From Spelaeicoccus albus (GTDB lineage Bacteria > Actinomycetota > Actinomycetes > Actinomycetales > Brevibacteriaceae): 64,000 nucleotides of DNA. Under the pieces are notes generated by a model, which ran no database searches, was not told the origin of the DNA, and saw nothing but the letters and a program-made list of their open reading frames with translations. Shown here in pieces: positions 54,348 to 63,701 of the stretch. The translations under genes and the position numbers were made by a program. How positions within the stretch are numbered: the stretch's first letter is position 1; every line of letters begins with the position of its first letter. The DNA is taken from assembly GCF_013409065.1 (NCBI RefSeq), contig NZ_JACBZP010000001.1, forward strand, positions 434,001-498,000, read 5' to 3'.

Positions 54348-55328
54348 ATGGATAGCATTGAAATAGTCCGGTCGTGCTCGCAGCGCACTGCAGGAGTCGT
54401 TCTGCGCAGCGATCTACTTGCCGAAGGGATGCAGCCACCGGATATCCGCAGGCTCTTGGCTTCCGGCGTTCTCGTTCACGTCGACGTCGGAATCTACGCA
54501 CTGGCCGCGTCGGTGCCGTACTTCCAAGATATGTACCGCTGCCGTGTTCTCGGCTACCTCCAGACCCGTCACGAGGAGTCGCCCTGCGTACTCACGGGGC
54601 TATCCGCCTTGGTGCTTGACGGCTTGCCCGTGTGGGCGAGCATCGACGATATCTGCATCGGCCGTGATCATTCGCACGGGCCCAAGAGCGGCCGCGTGAA
54701 GAATCTCGGGCGCATACCCAGCGACCAGACGGCCATCGCCACCTGCGGACCGGTCGGGCCGTACGTGGCCGCGACAGCTGCCCGAAGCGTGTGCGATTCG
54801 GCCCGGTACGGTCCCATCGTCAATACCGTAGCCGCCGGTGATGCGGTGCTGCGCACCGGAATGACCACCGCCGGGGCTATTGACGAGATCCTGGCGACAA
54901 TGCGCGGGATGAAGAACATCGCCATGGCACGGTTCGCGACTTCGCTGCTGGACGGCGCCTCGGAATCGCCCGGCGAATCGGCAAGCCGGCTGCGGCTCCA
55001 CCGACTCGGAGTACCGGCACCGACGCTCCAGCAGGAAATCTACGACGAAGCCGGCTTCATCGGACGCGTTGACTTTCTGTGGGAGAAGTTCGGCATCGTG
55101 GGCAAATACGACGGAAGATTCAAATACGGCAGAAGCAACCCGGCCCAGCGGCCGCCCGAAGAGGTCTTGTTCGAAGAAAAGCGGCGTGAAGACCGGCTGC
55201 GCGCCGCCGGATACATAGTGGTTCGCTGGACGACCGAGGACTTGAAACACCCCGAGCGGTTCCGCCGGCTCATCATCGGCGCCTTCCAACAGGCAGCCCG
55301 CCTCCGCAAAACGCGCTTAGCCGTATAG
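54348..55328 (+). CDS. AbiEi-like antitoxin-type protein with nuclease-like C-terminus
   Basis: 326 aa from ATG 54348. The N-terminus (AGVVLRSDLLAEGMQPPDIR, RLLASGVLVHVDVGIYAL) is the winged helix of AbiEi-type antitoxins. The C-terminus has FIGRVDFLWEKFGIVGKYDG, then a Lys, and EDRLRAAGYIVVRWTTEDL, which resembles the PD-(D/E)XK core of DUF559 proteins. No AbiEii toxin lies beside it. Such orphan proteins are common in actinobacteria. The last eight codons and stop lie in a family A half repeat. Confidence 0.82.
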   Translation: MDSIEIVRSCSQRTAGVVLRSDLLAEGMQPPDIRRLLASGVLVHVDVGIYALAASVPYFQDMYRCRVLGYLQTRHEESPCVLTGLSALVLDGLPVWASIDDICIGRDHSHGPKSGRVKNLGRIPSDQTAIATCGPVGPYVAATAARSVCDSARYGPIVNTVAAGDAVLRTGMTTAGAIDEILATMRGMKNIAMARFATSLLDGASESPGESASRLRLHRLGVPAPTLQQEIYDEAGFIGRVDFLWEKFGIVGKYDGRFKYGRSNPAQRPPEEVLFEEKRREDRLRAAGYIVVRWTTEDLKHPERFRRLIIGAFQQAARLRKTRLAV

Positions 55329-55340
55329 CTCAGCCGCGCC
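55305..55340. repeat. Family A half copy forming a gene end
   Basis: CGCAAAACGCG (55305-55315) followed by CCGTATAGC matches the left arm of family A. The reading frame of the AbiEi-like gene passes through it as RKTRLAV and uses its TAG as stop. No right arm is found. Confidence 0.6.
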
Positions 55341-55346
55341 AGCGCC

Positions 55347-55417
55347 CGCAAAACGCGCCGTGACGTATAGAACGCGAAGTCATGACGGGGCGGGCTATAC
55401 GCCACGGCGCGTTTTGC
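55347..55417. repeat. Palindromic intergenic repeat, family A copy 3
   Basis: 71 bp with CGCAAAACGCGCCG at the left, GTATAG in both arms, central GTCATGAC and CGGCGCGTTTTGC at the right. A further GGCGCGTTTT at 55423-55433 is a partial right end. Lies between two convergent genes. Confidence 0.9.
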
Positions 55418-55463
55418 ACGGGGCGGCGCGTTTTACTGAGGCAGGCAGGGCGGGCCGGTGGCG

Positions 55464-57152
55464 CTACCCTTTCAACAGTTTGAGGTGCTCGGTCCGGCGC
55501 AGTGCTTGCTGGTCCGGATCGGGCACCGGAAGTGAGGCGATGAGTCGTCGAGTGTAATCGTTCTGCGGATTGCTGAGCACGTCGTTGCCGATCCCGTGTT
55601 CCAGCAGTTCCCCGTGGAAGAGAACCCCGATACGGTGGGCAAGCATGTCGACGACCGCCAGATCGTGACTGATGAACAAGCAGGCGAACCCGAATTCGGA
55701 CTGCAGGTCCTTGAACAGTTCAAGCACTTTCGCTTGCACCGACACGTCGAGCGCGCTGGTCGGCTCGTCGGCCACCAGCAACTTCGGGTCGAGCGCGAGC
55801 GCCCGGGCCAAGCTGGCGCGCTGACGTTGCCCGCCGGAGAGCTCGTGCGGATACCTGTCGGCGTAATTGCGCGGCAATTGCACAGCTTCGAGCAGGCTCT
55901 CGACGCGTTTGCGGTTGGCTACCTCGCCCTGTGACGACCGGTGGACGGCAAGGGGTTCGGCCACGCATTCGGCGATCGTCAGATGCGGGTTGAACGAGGA
56001 CGCCGGGTCTTGAAAGACGAATCCGATCTGCTCACGCAACGGCTTGAACGCGCGCTCGGAATACCCGAGCATTTCGTGCCCGAACACCGTCAGCGAGCCC
56101 GAGGCGATCCGGTTCAACCCGGCGATGGCCCGGCCGATAGTGGTCTTGCCCGATCCGGATTCGCCCACCAAACCGAGTACTTCACCTTCATGAATGGTCA
56201 GCGAGACATCCGTGACGGCCTGGAACGCCTTTTGCCCCAGCCGGCCCGGGTACACGATCGAGATATCCTTTGCCTCGACCACGACCGGCGCCTCGAGTTG
56301 CGCCGCGAGTGCGTCCGCCGACAGTGCCGCGGACGCCGAATTGCGCCCCAAATGCGGGACGGCGGCCAGCAGCGACTTCGTGTAATCCTCGTGCGGGTCG
56401 GCAAACAACTCGCGCGCCGGCGCCTCTTCAACGAGTTTGCCCTGATACATCACGGCAACCCGATCGGCAAGATCGGCAACGACTCCCATATTGTGCGTGA
56501 TCAGTACGATCGCCGTGCCGAAGTTGTCACGCAAATCGCGAAGCAATTCCAGGATTTCCGCCTGCACCGTGACGTCGAGCGCCGTCGTCGGCTCGTCCGC
56601 AACAATCAACCCCGCGCCGAGCGCCAGCGCCATGGCAATCACGATGCGCTGTTTTTGCCCACCCGAGAACTGATGCGGATAGTAGTCGACGCGGTGCACG
56701 GCGTCCGGAACGCCGACCTTTTCCAGCGCATCGACGGCACGCCGTCGCAGTTCCTTCTTGCTGAGCTTCGGATTATGCGCTTTGAGGCCTTCGGCGATCT
56801 GCCAACCGACCGGGAACACCGGGTTGAGCGCCGTCGATGGTTCCTGAAACACCATCGACACGTCCTTGCCGCGCATTTCCCGTAACCGGCGCTTCGGCAC
56901 CGTGACCACATTGTCCTTGCCGAGGATGACGGCGCCGCTGCTGGTGGCGGTCTCCGCCAGGAGACCGAGGATCGTGCGCGCCGTGACGGTCTTGCCCGAT
57001 CCGGACTCTCCCACGATGGCCAGCACCTCGCCGGACTTCACGTCCAGCGACACGTCGTCGACGGCTTTGACCGGCCCGGCGTCCGTCGCGAATGTGACTT
57101 CGAGATTCTGGATGTCGAGCACCCGTCCGGCCCCGACGCTGTGAGCGCTCAT
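55464..57152 (-). CDS. Dipeptide/oligopeptide ABC transporter, fused double ATPase
   Basis: 562 aa from ATG 57150-57152 (overlap ATGA with the permease). It contains two ATPase halves (DppD-DppF-like). First: Walker A GESGSGKTVTARTI, signature FSGGQKQR, Walker B LIVADEPTTALDVTVQ. Second: GESGSGKTTIGRAI, LSGGQRQR, LLVADEPTSALDVSVQ. Such fusions are common in actinobacteria. It powers the permeases encoded upstream. Confidence 0.95.
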   Translation of the reverse strand: MSAHSVGAGRVLDIQNLEVTFATDAGPVKAVDDVSLDVKSGEVLAIVGESGSGKTVTARTILGLLAETATSSGAVILGKDNVVTVPKRRLREMRGKDVSMVFQEPSTALNPVFPVGWQIAEGLKAHNPKLSKKELRRRAVDALEKVGVPDAVHRVDYYPHQFSGGQKQRIVIAMALALGAGLIVADEPTTALDVTVQAEILELLRDLRDNFGTAIVLITHNMGVVADLADRVAVMYQGKLVEEAPARELFADPHEDYTKSLLAAVPHLGRNSASAALSADALAAQLEAPVVVEAKDISIVYPGRLGQKAFQAVTDVSLTIHEGEVLGLVGESGSGKTTIGRAIAGLNRIASGSLTVFGHEMLGYSERAFKPLREQIGFVFQDPASSFNPHLTIAECVAEPLAVHRSSQGEVANRKRVESLLEAVQLPRNYADRYPHELSGGQRQRASLARALALDPKLLVADEPTSALDVSVQAKVLELFKDLQSEFGFACLFISHDLAVVDMLAHRIGVLFHGELLEHGIGNDVLSNPQNDYTRRLIASLPVPDPDQQALRRTEHLKLLKG

Positions 57153-58147
57153 GCTTCCTTCTCCCCGACCGACGTCTTCTCGACCTTGCCGCTGCCGCTC
57201 TTGGCCCGGCGCCGGCCGCGCAAGCGCGGATCGTTCAAATCGTTCATGCTTTCGCCGACGAGCGTGACGCCCAGCACCGTCAGCACAATTGCCAGGCCCG
57301 GGTAAATGCCCGTCCACCAGATCCCGCTGGAGATGTCCGACAGCGCCCGGTTCAGGTCGTAGCCCCATTCGGATGCCGACGTCGGCTCGATGCCGAACCC
57401 GAGGAATCCGAGGCCGGCAAGCGTCAGAATGGCTTCCGACGAGTTCAAGGTGAAGATGAGCGGCAGGGTGCGCGTCGCGTTCCGGTAGATGTGCCGGAAC
57501 ATGACGCGAACGTTCGACGAGCCGATCACCTTGGCGGCGTCCACGAAGGCCTCGCTCTTGAGCCGCACGGTTTCGGCGCGGATCACGCGGAAGTATTGCG
57601 GAACGAAGACCACGGTGATGGAGATCGCCGCCGCAAAGATGCCGCCCCACTGACTGGAACGCCCTTGCGAGATGACGATGGCCATCACAATGGCCAGCAG
57701 CAGCGACGGGAACGCGTACACGGCGTCCGCAATCACGACAAGGATGCGATCGAGCCAGCCGCCAATGTACCCCGACAGCAGACCGAGTGCCACGCCGATG
57801 AACAGGGACAAGATCACCGCCACGATGATCACTTCGACAGCGGTCTGCGCTCCCCAGATGGTGCGGGAGAGCACGTCGTATCCGCCGACGGTGGTGCCCC
57901 ACGGATGTGCTGCGGACGGCGCCTGCTGCGCGCCGAACGAGTGCCCCGCCGAGTTCTGAGTCTGCGAGTAGCCGTACGGGGCGATGAGCGGCGCGAAGAT
58001 CGCGCAAATGAGCACCAGTCCCGACATGGCGAGCCCGGCAATGAGCATGCCGCGCTGCAGCCCGACGCTCTTGCCGAGATGCGAAATGATCGGCAGACTC
58101 TTCACCCATGATGTCCGGCGCGGATTCGACGACACGTCGATAGCCAT
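57149..58147 (-). CDS. Dipeptide/oligopeptide ABC transporter permease (DppC-like)
   Basis: 332 aa. Six membrane segments; the N-terminal OppC region is present and the EAA loop reads EAFVDAAKVIGSSNVRVMFR. Follows the DppB-like permease by 2 bp. Its C-terminus is Lys/Arg-rich. Confidence 0.94.
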   Translation of the reverse strand: MAIDVSSNPRRTSWVKSLPIISHLGKSVGLQRGMLIAGLAMSGLVLICAIFAPLIAPYGYSQTQNSAGHSFGAQQAPSAAHPWGTTVGGYDVLSRTIWGAQTAVEVIIVAVILSLFIGVALGLLSGYIGGWLDRILVVIADAVYAFPSLLLAIVMAIVISQGRSSQWGGIFAAAISITVVFVPQYFRVIRAETVRLKSEAFVDAAKVIGSSNVRVMFRHIYRNATRTLPLIFTLNSSEAILTLAGLGFLGFGIEPTSASEWGYDLNRALSDISSGIWWTGIYPGLAIVLTVLGVTLVGESMNDLNDPRLRGRRRAKSGSGKVEKTSVGEKEA

Positions 58148-58149
58148 GA

Positions 58150-59238
58150 TCAGTACCTCACTCTCGGGTCGATCAGCGCGGCGATCACGTCGACGATGAA
58201 GTTCGTGACGGCGACGATCACCGCCAGTATCACCACAATGCCTTGCACCGCGACGAAGTCCCTCGCCTTCAAATACTGCGAGATCATGTAGCCGAGCCCC
58301 TCCCAGCCGAACGTGGTCTCGGTGAGGATGGCGCCGCCGAGCATCATGGCGATCTGCATGCCCATCACCGTGATGATCGGCCCGAGCGCCGGGCGGAATG
58401 CATGCCTGGTGACAAGCCGGAATTCACCGACGCCGCGTGAGCGGCCCGATTCGACGAAGTCCTGACCGAGCGTGCCGATCAGATTGGTCCGCACCAACCG
58501 CAGGAAAACGCCCGCCGTGAGGAAACCGAGCGCGATGGCCGGCAGGATGGCGTGCTGCAGCACATCGCCGACGGCAGACCAATCGCCGATGCGCAACGCG
58601 TCGATGAGGTAGATGCGCGTCGGATGTTGCACCCCTTGCAAGATCAGCTGATCCTGCGTATTTGCTCTGCCGGAGACCGGCAGCCACCCGAGCCAGATCG
58701 AAAAGATCAGCTTGAGCAGCAGCCCGGCGAAAAAGACCGGCGTGGCGTAGAAGAGGATCGCCGCAATGCGCAGGACGGCGTCCGGCCACCGATCGCGGCA
58801 ATAGGCCGCCAGCATGCCCAGCGGAATGCCGACGATCAGTGCCACGATGACGGAGTAGATGACGAGCTCGAGGGTCGCCGATCCGTAAGTCGTCAAAACC
58901 GTTGTGACTTTTTGGTTATCGGAGATGGTCGTGCCGAAGTTGCCTTGGAGCAATTGGCCCATGTATTCGAAGTACTGCACCAGGATCGGCCGATCGTAGC
59001 CGGCCGCGTGGATCCGTTCGTGCAGCTGGGCCGGCGTCAGGCGCCCGCCCATCGAGGCGGTGATCGGATCGCCGATCACGCGCATGAGGAAGAAGACCAG
59101 CGTGACAAGGATCAGCAGCGTCGGAATGATCAGCAAGGCACGGATCAGGATGTACTGGCCCAGGCCGATCCCGGATTTCTTACCCTTGGTCGGCGGATCC
59201 TTGATCGGATCGTCGACTTGGTTGAGCGGTGTTGACAT
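58150..59238 (-). CDS. Dipeptide/oligopeptide ABC transporter permease (DppB-like)
   Basis: 362 aa. First segment after a 25-residue head, then GDPITASMGGRLTPAQLHER typical of DppB, and EAA-like LGQDFVESGRSRGVGEFRLV. Six membrane segments. Second gene of the peptide transport operon. Confidence 0.94.
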   Translation of the reverse strand: MSTPLNQVDDPIKDPPTKGKKSGIGLGQYILIRALLIIPTLLILVTLVFFLMRVIGDPITASMGGRLTPAQLHERIHAAGYDRPILVQYFEYMGQLLQGNFGTTISDNQKVTTVLTTYGSATLELVIYSVIVALIVGIPLGMLAAYCRDRWPDAVLRIAAILFYATPVFFAGLLLKLIFSIWLGWLPVSGRANTQDQLILQGVQHPTRIYLIDALRIGDWSAVGDVLQHAILPAIALGFLTAGVFLRLVRTNLIGTLGQDFVESGRSRGVGEFRLVTRHAFRPALGPIITVMGMQIAMMLGGAILTETTFGWEGLGYMISQYLKARDFVAVQGIVVILAVIVAVTNFIVDVIAALIDPRVRY

Positions 59239-59321
59239 TGGTTACTTTCTCGCCGTTGAGTGCTACGCGAGTGAGGGCGGCCGGGCTCTTAAGACCGGGC
59301 CGCCCTCACAGGTCGCGGATG

Positions 59322-60941
59322 TTACTTCTTCATTGTTCCGAGGCGGAACTTGAATGACGCATCGAGGGTGACCCCGGTGACGTCCTTGTTGGCGACGGCG
59401 ACCTGCGCGCCTTGCAGCAGCGGAAGGATCGGCAACTGCTCGGCAACGAGCTTCTGCGCCGCGACGATGTCCTTCTTGCGCTTGGCCTTGTTCGGCTCCG
59501 ACGACTCGGCATGAATGAGCTTATTCATCTTCGTCGACCGGTAGTGGTTCTGCAGGAAGGCCTGACCGGGCTTGTCGTTCAAGAAGAACGGCGTCAGGTA
59601 GTTGTCCGCATCCGAGAAGTCCGGGTACCAGCCGAGCTGATACATCGGGTACACGTCCTTGACGCGGTCCTTCTGGTACGTGTCCCATTCGGTCGACTGC
59701 AAGTTCACCTTGAACAGGCCGGTCGATTCGAGCTGGGACTTGACCATTGCGTACTCGTCGCTGGACGAGGCGCCGTAGTGGTCGCTGTTGTACTGGATGT
59801 GTAGCTTCACCGGTGTCTTGATTCCGGCGTCCTTGAGAGTCTTCTTGGCCTTTGCCGCATCCGGACCGCCATTGCCGTCGCCGTACATCGATTTCATCGG
59901 CTCGGCCGACCCCAGGAACCCGCTGGGCACAGCCGAGTAAACAGGAGAGTAGGTGCCTTTGTACACCTGCTTGGCGATCTTGGCGCGGTCGACGCTGTCG
60001 GCCATGGCCTTTCGCACGGCGAGAGCCTTCTTCGGGTCCGGGTTGTCCGACTTCGCGCCGAACGGCATCGTGTTGTAGTCGAACACGATGTACCGCAGCT
60101 CGCCGCCGGGGCCCTTGTGGATCTTCAGGTTCTTCTTCTTCGACAGCGATTCGATGTCCGTCGGCCCGAGCGTGCGGTAGGCGACGTCAATGCTGCCCTT
60201 GTCCACATCCAGCTTCATGTTCGTCGGATCGCTGTAGTACTTCATGTTGACGGTGGCCGTCTTCGGCGTACCGAGGATGCCCTTGTAGCCGTCGAACTTC
60301 TTGTACGAGACAAGATTGTTCTTCTTGTAGCTGGCGATCTGGTACGGCCCGGCGAACGCCTTCTTCGCGACGATCTTGTCGTCCGACGTGACCTTCGTCT
60401 TCGACAGCACCTGCTCGTCGACGATCGGGCCCGCGGCCGACGTCAGCACGCCCGGCCAGGTCTGGTCGTTCTTCGTTTTCAGATGGAACTTCACCGTCGT
60501 CGGATTGGGAGCCTCGGTGCTCTTGAGGTTGCCGAGCAACGACGACGGGCCGTTCGGATCGGCAATACTCACCTGACGGTCAAAGCTGAACTTCACGTCG
60601 GACGACGTCAGTTTGTCGCCATTGGCGAATTTCAGCCCCTTCTTCAACTTCACCGTGAAAGTTGTCGGGTTGGTGAACTTGGCGCTGGTGGCGATATCCG
60701 GCTCGGGAGTCGCGGAGCCGGGCTTGCTGTTCATCAGGAACGGGTACACCTGGCTCATCACGAACAACGAGCCGTTGTCGTACGAGCCGGCAGGGTCGAG
60801 CGACACGATCTTGTCAGTGGTTCCGACCGTCAGAGATCCGCCTTTGGACGACGACTCGGTGGTCGACGAAGAGCAGCCGGATAGCGCCAGTGCGGTCACT
60901 CCCGCGACAGCGACAGCAGCCTGCCATTTCGGTTTGAACAT
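59322..60941 (-). CDS. ABC peptide-binding lipoprotein (family 5)
   Basis: 539 aa from ATG 60939-60941 with GAAAGG upstream. Signal with lipobox LALSGC. TVGTTDKIVSLDPAGSYDNG, FTVKLKKGLKFANGDKLTSS and DVKFSFDRQV are typical of DppA/OppA. It binds peptides outside the cell for the permease pair. First gene of the operon. Confidence 0.95.
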   Translation of the reverse strand: MFKPKWQAAVAVAGVTALALSGCSSSTTESSSKGGSLTVGTTDKIVSLDPAGSYDNGSLFVMSQVYPFLMNSKPGSATPEPDIATSAKFTNPTTFTVKLKKGLKFANGDKLTSSDVKFSFDRQVSIADPNGPSSLLGNLKSTEAPNPTTVKFHLKTKNDQTWPGVLTSAAGPIVDEQVLSKTKVTSDDKIVAKKAFAGPYQIASYKKNNLVSYKKFDGYKGILGTPKTATVNMKYYSDPTNMKLDVDKGSIDVAYRTLGPTDIESLSKKKNLKIHKGPGGELRYIVFDYNTMPFGAKSDNPDPKKALAVRKAMADSVDRAKIAKQVYKGTYSPVYSAVPSGFLGSAEPMKSMYGDGNGGPDAAKAKKTLKDAGIKTPVKLHIQYNSDHYGASSSDEYAMVKSQLESTGLFKVNLQSTEWDTYQKDRVKDVYPMYQLGWYPDFSDADNYLTPFFLNDKPGQAFLQNHYRSTKMNKLIHAESSEPNKAKRKKDIVAAQKLVAEQLPILPLLQGAQVAVANKDVTGVTLDASFKFRLGTMKK

Positions 60942-61107
60942 GCGAGTGGGCCTTTCATCAAGCTTTTCCACTAAGGAGCGAGCGATGTGAATCACGACAC
61001 AACGCTCTTTGAGTGCTCTCTACAATACAGGCCGTGAGCGCCGTTTGTGACCGAACGGTCGGTATCGCGTATCGCAAATCAAATCGTTAGCGAATCGACA
61101 TCGCAAA

Positions 61108-61150
61108 CATGCCGGGCCGGTACCGCAGCGTGCGGTACCGGCCCGGCATG
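61108..61150. terminator. Perfect hairpin after fba
   Basis: Two perfectly complementary 20-base arms (61108-61127 and 61131-61150) around GCG, 13 bp after the fba stop. No T run follows. Likely ends fba transcription. Confidence 0.75.
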
Positions 61151-61162
61151 GTGGACGGGGCG

Positions 61163-62185
61163 CTACTTCAACCGCATGCCCGCCGATCCGAGGTTCGAAG
61201 CCGCCACGGCGACGCGCTCGGACAGCCCCTGCTCCGCGATCTTGCCCCAAGCACGAGGGTCGTAAACCTTCTTGTTGCCGACCTCGCCGTCGACCTTCAA
61301 CACGCCGTCGTAGTTCTTCAGCATGTAGTCGGCGACCGGCCTGGTGAACGCGTACTGCGTGTCCGTGTCGACGTTCATCTTCACGACGCCGTAGCTGACG
61401 GCGTCTCGAATCTCCTGCTCGCTCGACCCGGAGCCGCCATGGAAGACGAGATCGAACGGCCGCTCCTTGCCGACCTCCCGGCCGACGGCGTCCTGAATCT
61501 CCTTCAAGATCTCCGGACGCAGTTTGACGTTGCCGGGCTTGTACACACCGTGCACGTTGCCGAACGTCAACGCCGTCAAATAACGACCCTTTTCGCCGGT
61601 GCCGAGCGCTCGCGCCGTGGCCAGTCCGTCCTCGACGGTGGTGTACAGCTTGTCGTTGATCTCGTTCGCGACGCCGTCCTCCTCGCCGCCGACGACGCCG
61701 ACCTCGATCTCGAGAATGGTTTGCGCTCTGCCGGAGAGCTCGAGCAGTTCCTCGGCAAGGACCAGGTTCTCGTCGATCGGCACTGCGGAGCCGTCCCACA
61801 TGTGCGATCCGAACAGCGGATGCTCGCCGCGGGCCACGCGCTCGGTGGAGATCTGCAACAGCGGACGCACCCAGTGCTCGACGGCGTCCTTGGGCGCGTG
61901 GTCGGTGTGCAGCACGATGTTGACGTCGTAGCTCTTTGCCACTTCTTCGGCGAATTTGGCAAATGCGACGGCGCCGCGCACGCGGTCCTTGACGGTCGGG
62001 CCCGAGAAGTACTCGCTACCGCCGGTGGAGACCTGAATGATGCCATCGGATTCGGCCTCGGCAAATCCGCGAATTGCCGCGTTGACGGTTTGTGACGACG
62101 TCACGTTGATTGCCGGATACGCGAATCCGTGCGTTTTGGCACGGTCGATGAGCTCGGTGTAGACCTCGGGGCTAGCTAAAGGCAT
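61163..62185 (-). CDS. fbaA: Class II fructose-bisphosphate aldolase
   Basis: 340 aa from ATG 62183-62185 with GGGAG. Zinc enzyme of glycolysis and gluconeogenesis. YPAINVTSSQTVNAAIRGFA, VLHTDHAPKDAVEHW with metal His, EIEVGVVGGEEDG, FGNVHGVYKPG, and DLVFHGGSGSSEQEI are characteristic. Confidence 0.97.
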   Translation of the reverse strand: MPLASPEVYTELIDRAKTHGFAYPAINVTSSQTVNAAIRGFAEAESDGIIQVSTGGSEYFSGPTVKDRVRGAVAFAKFAEEVAKSYDVNIVLHTDHAPKDAVEHWVRPLLQISTERVARGEHPLFGSHMWDGSAVPIDENLVLAEELLELSGRAQTILEIEVGVVGGEEDGVANEINDKLYTTVEDGLATARALGTGEKGRYLTALTFGNVHGVYKPGNVKLRPEILKEIQDAVGREVGKERPFDLVFHGGSGSSEQEIRDAVSYGVVKMNVDTDTQYAFTRPVADYMLKNYDGVLKVDGEVGNKKVYDPRAWGKIAEQGLSERVAVAASNLGSAGMRLK

Positions 62186-62342
62186 GTCAACTCCCAATCG
62201 TTGGCTATGAGCACTCGCAAAGCGCGGCTTTCATCTGCGACGGCGCGAGCCTGGTAAAAACACGCGTCTTCCTATGATCTTTCCATGCCGCCCGGTGCGG
62301 TTGCCACCCCGCCGTGCTCGTGAGGCGATACGCTGACCGGCA

Positions 62343-63683
62343 ATGAGTTCAATAACGCCTCCCACCGATGCCCGGGCCGGGGACGACGCGTCGCCGGTCC
62401 GGCGCCGGGCCGTCATGTCCTGGGCGCTGTGGGATTGGGGGTCGGCGGCGTTCAACGCCGTCATCGTCACGTTCGTGTTCGCGCCGTACCTGACGAAGGG
62501 CGTTGCCGAGAATGCGACGACGGGTTCGCAGTACCTCGGCTATGCACTGTCGATCGCCGGCGCGATCATCGCCATCGTGGCTCCGGCGGCCGGTACGCGC
62601 GCCGACGAGCGAGGACGGCACAAGTTCTGGCTCGGGCTGCACACCGCCATCGTGATCGCCTGCATGGCCGGTATGTTCTTCGTCCGTGATTCGCCGTCAT
62701 ATCTGTTGCTCGGCCTCGTGTTGTTGTCCGTCGGCAGCGTGTTCTTCGAATTCGCCGGCGTCAGCTACAACAGCTTGCTGGTGCGCGTGTCCTCCCGCAC
62801 GAACGTCGGAAAGATCTCGGGTTTCGGCTGGGGCATGGGGTACGTCGGCGGCCTGGTGCTGCTGGCGCTCATGCTCGTGGCGTTCATCTTGCCGGGAACC
62901 GGGTTGTTCGGCGTCGGGGACGCCGGCGGGCTGCGTTATCGCGCCGTCGCGCTTGCCGCGGCGTGCTGGTTCTTCGTCTTTGCCATCCCGGTCATGCTGT
63001 TCGTCCCGACGCTTCCGGCCCGGCCCGGCGACGTCGAGGCCAAACCGCGTGGACCGCTTGGCTCGATCATTGCGTTCTTCGCCGACTACAAGCGCGTCGT
63101 CTTGCGGATTGCACGGCTGTGGCGTCATGACCGGCGCACGCTGCACTTCTTCGTGGCCAGTGCGATATTTCGCGACGGCTTGGCCGCGATCTTCTCGTTC
63201 GCCGGCGTGTTGGCCGCCGGCAGCTACGGGTTCGGCTCATCCACGATCATCGTGCTGGGGATCGCCGCCAATGTCGTGGCCGGAGTCGGCGCGTGGATCG
63301 CCGGACCGCTGGATGACCGGCTCGGGCCCAAACTTGTCATAGTTGTCTCCCTGTGCTGCCTGGTCCTCGGGATCATTCCGATAGTGGCGAGCGGTTCGTC
63401 GGCGGTGTTCTGGGTGATGGCGTTGTTCTTGTCGTTCTTCGTCGGCCCGGTCCAGGCATCGTCGCGTTCACTGCTGGCCCGGCTCACGGCGCCCGGCCAC
63501 GAAGGCGAGAACTTCGGCCTGTACGCAACCACCGGACGGGCAGTGAGCTTCATGGGCCCGCTGGCGTTCTCGACGGCGATCGGCATCTTCGGCTTTCAAC
63601 GCGCCGGGGCCGTCGGCGTCGGCGTGGTACTGCTCATCGGGCTGGTCATCGTGTGGCCGCTCAAGGTCACCCGCACCGCGTAG
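62343..63683 (+). CDS. MFS transporter, Atg22/UMF1-like
   Basis: 446 aa. SWALWDWGSAAFNAVIVTFV and PYLTKGV are typical of the UMF1 (Atg22-like) family, with twelve membrane segments. TACGCT at 62327-62332 ends about 10 bp before the ATG, so the mRNA may be leaderless. Substrate unknown; yeast Atg22 exports amino acids from the vacuole. Confidence 0.87.
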   Translation: MSSITPPTDARAGDDASPVRRRAVMSWALWDWGSAAFNAVIVTFVFAPYLTKGVAENATTGSQYLGYALSIAGAIIAIVAPAAGTRADERGRHKFWLGLHTAIVIACMAGMFFVRDSPSYLLLGLVLLSVGSVFFEFAGVSYNSLLVRVSSRTNVGKISGFGWGMGYVGGLVLLALMLVAFILPGTGLFGVGDAGGLRYRAVALAAACWFFVFAIPVMLFVPTLPARPGDVEAKPRGPLGSIIAFFADYKRVVLRIARLWRHDRRTLHFFVASAIFRDGLAAIFSFAGVLAAGSYGFGSSTIIVLGIAANVVAGVGAWIAGPLDDRLGPKLVIVVSLCCLVLGIIPIVASGSSAVFWVMALFLSFFVGPVQASSRSLLARLTAPGHEGENFGLYATTGRAVSFMGPLAFSTAIGIFGFQRAGAVGVGVVLLIGLVIVWPLKVTRTA

Positions 63684-63701
63684 CCGGCCGCCGCGTTTTG
63701 G

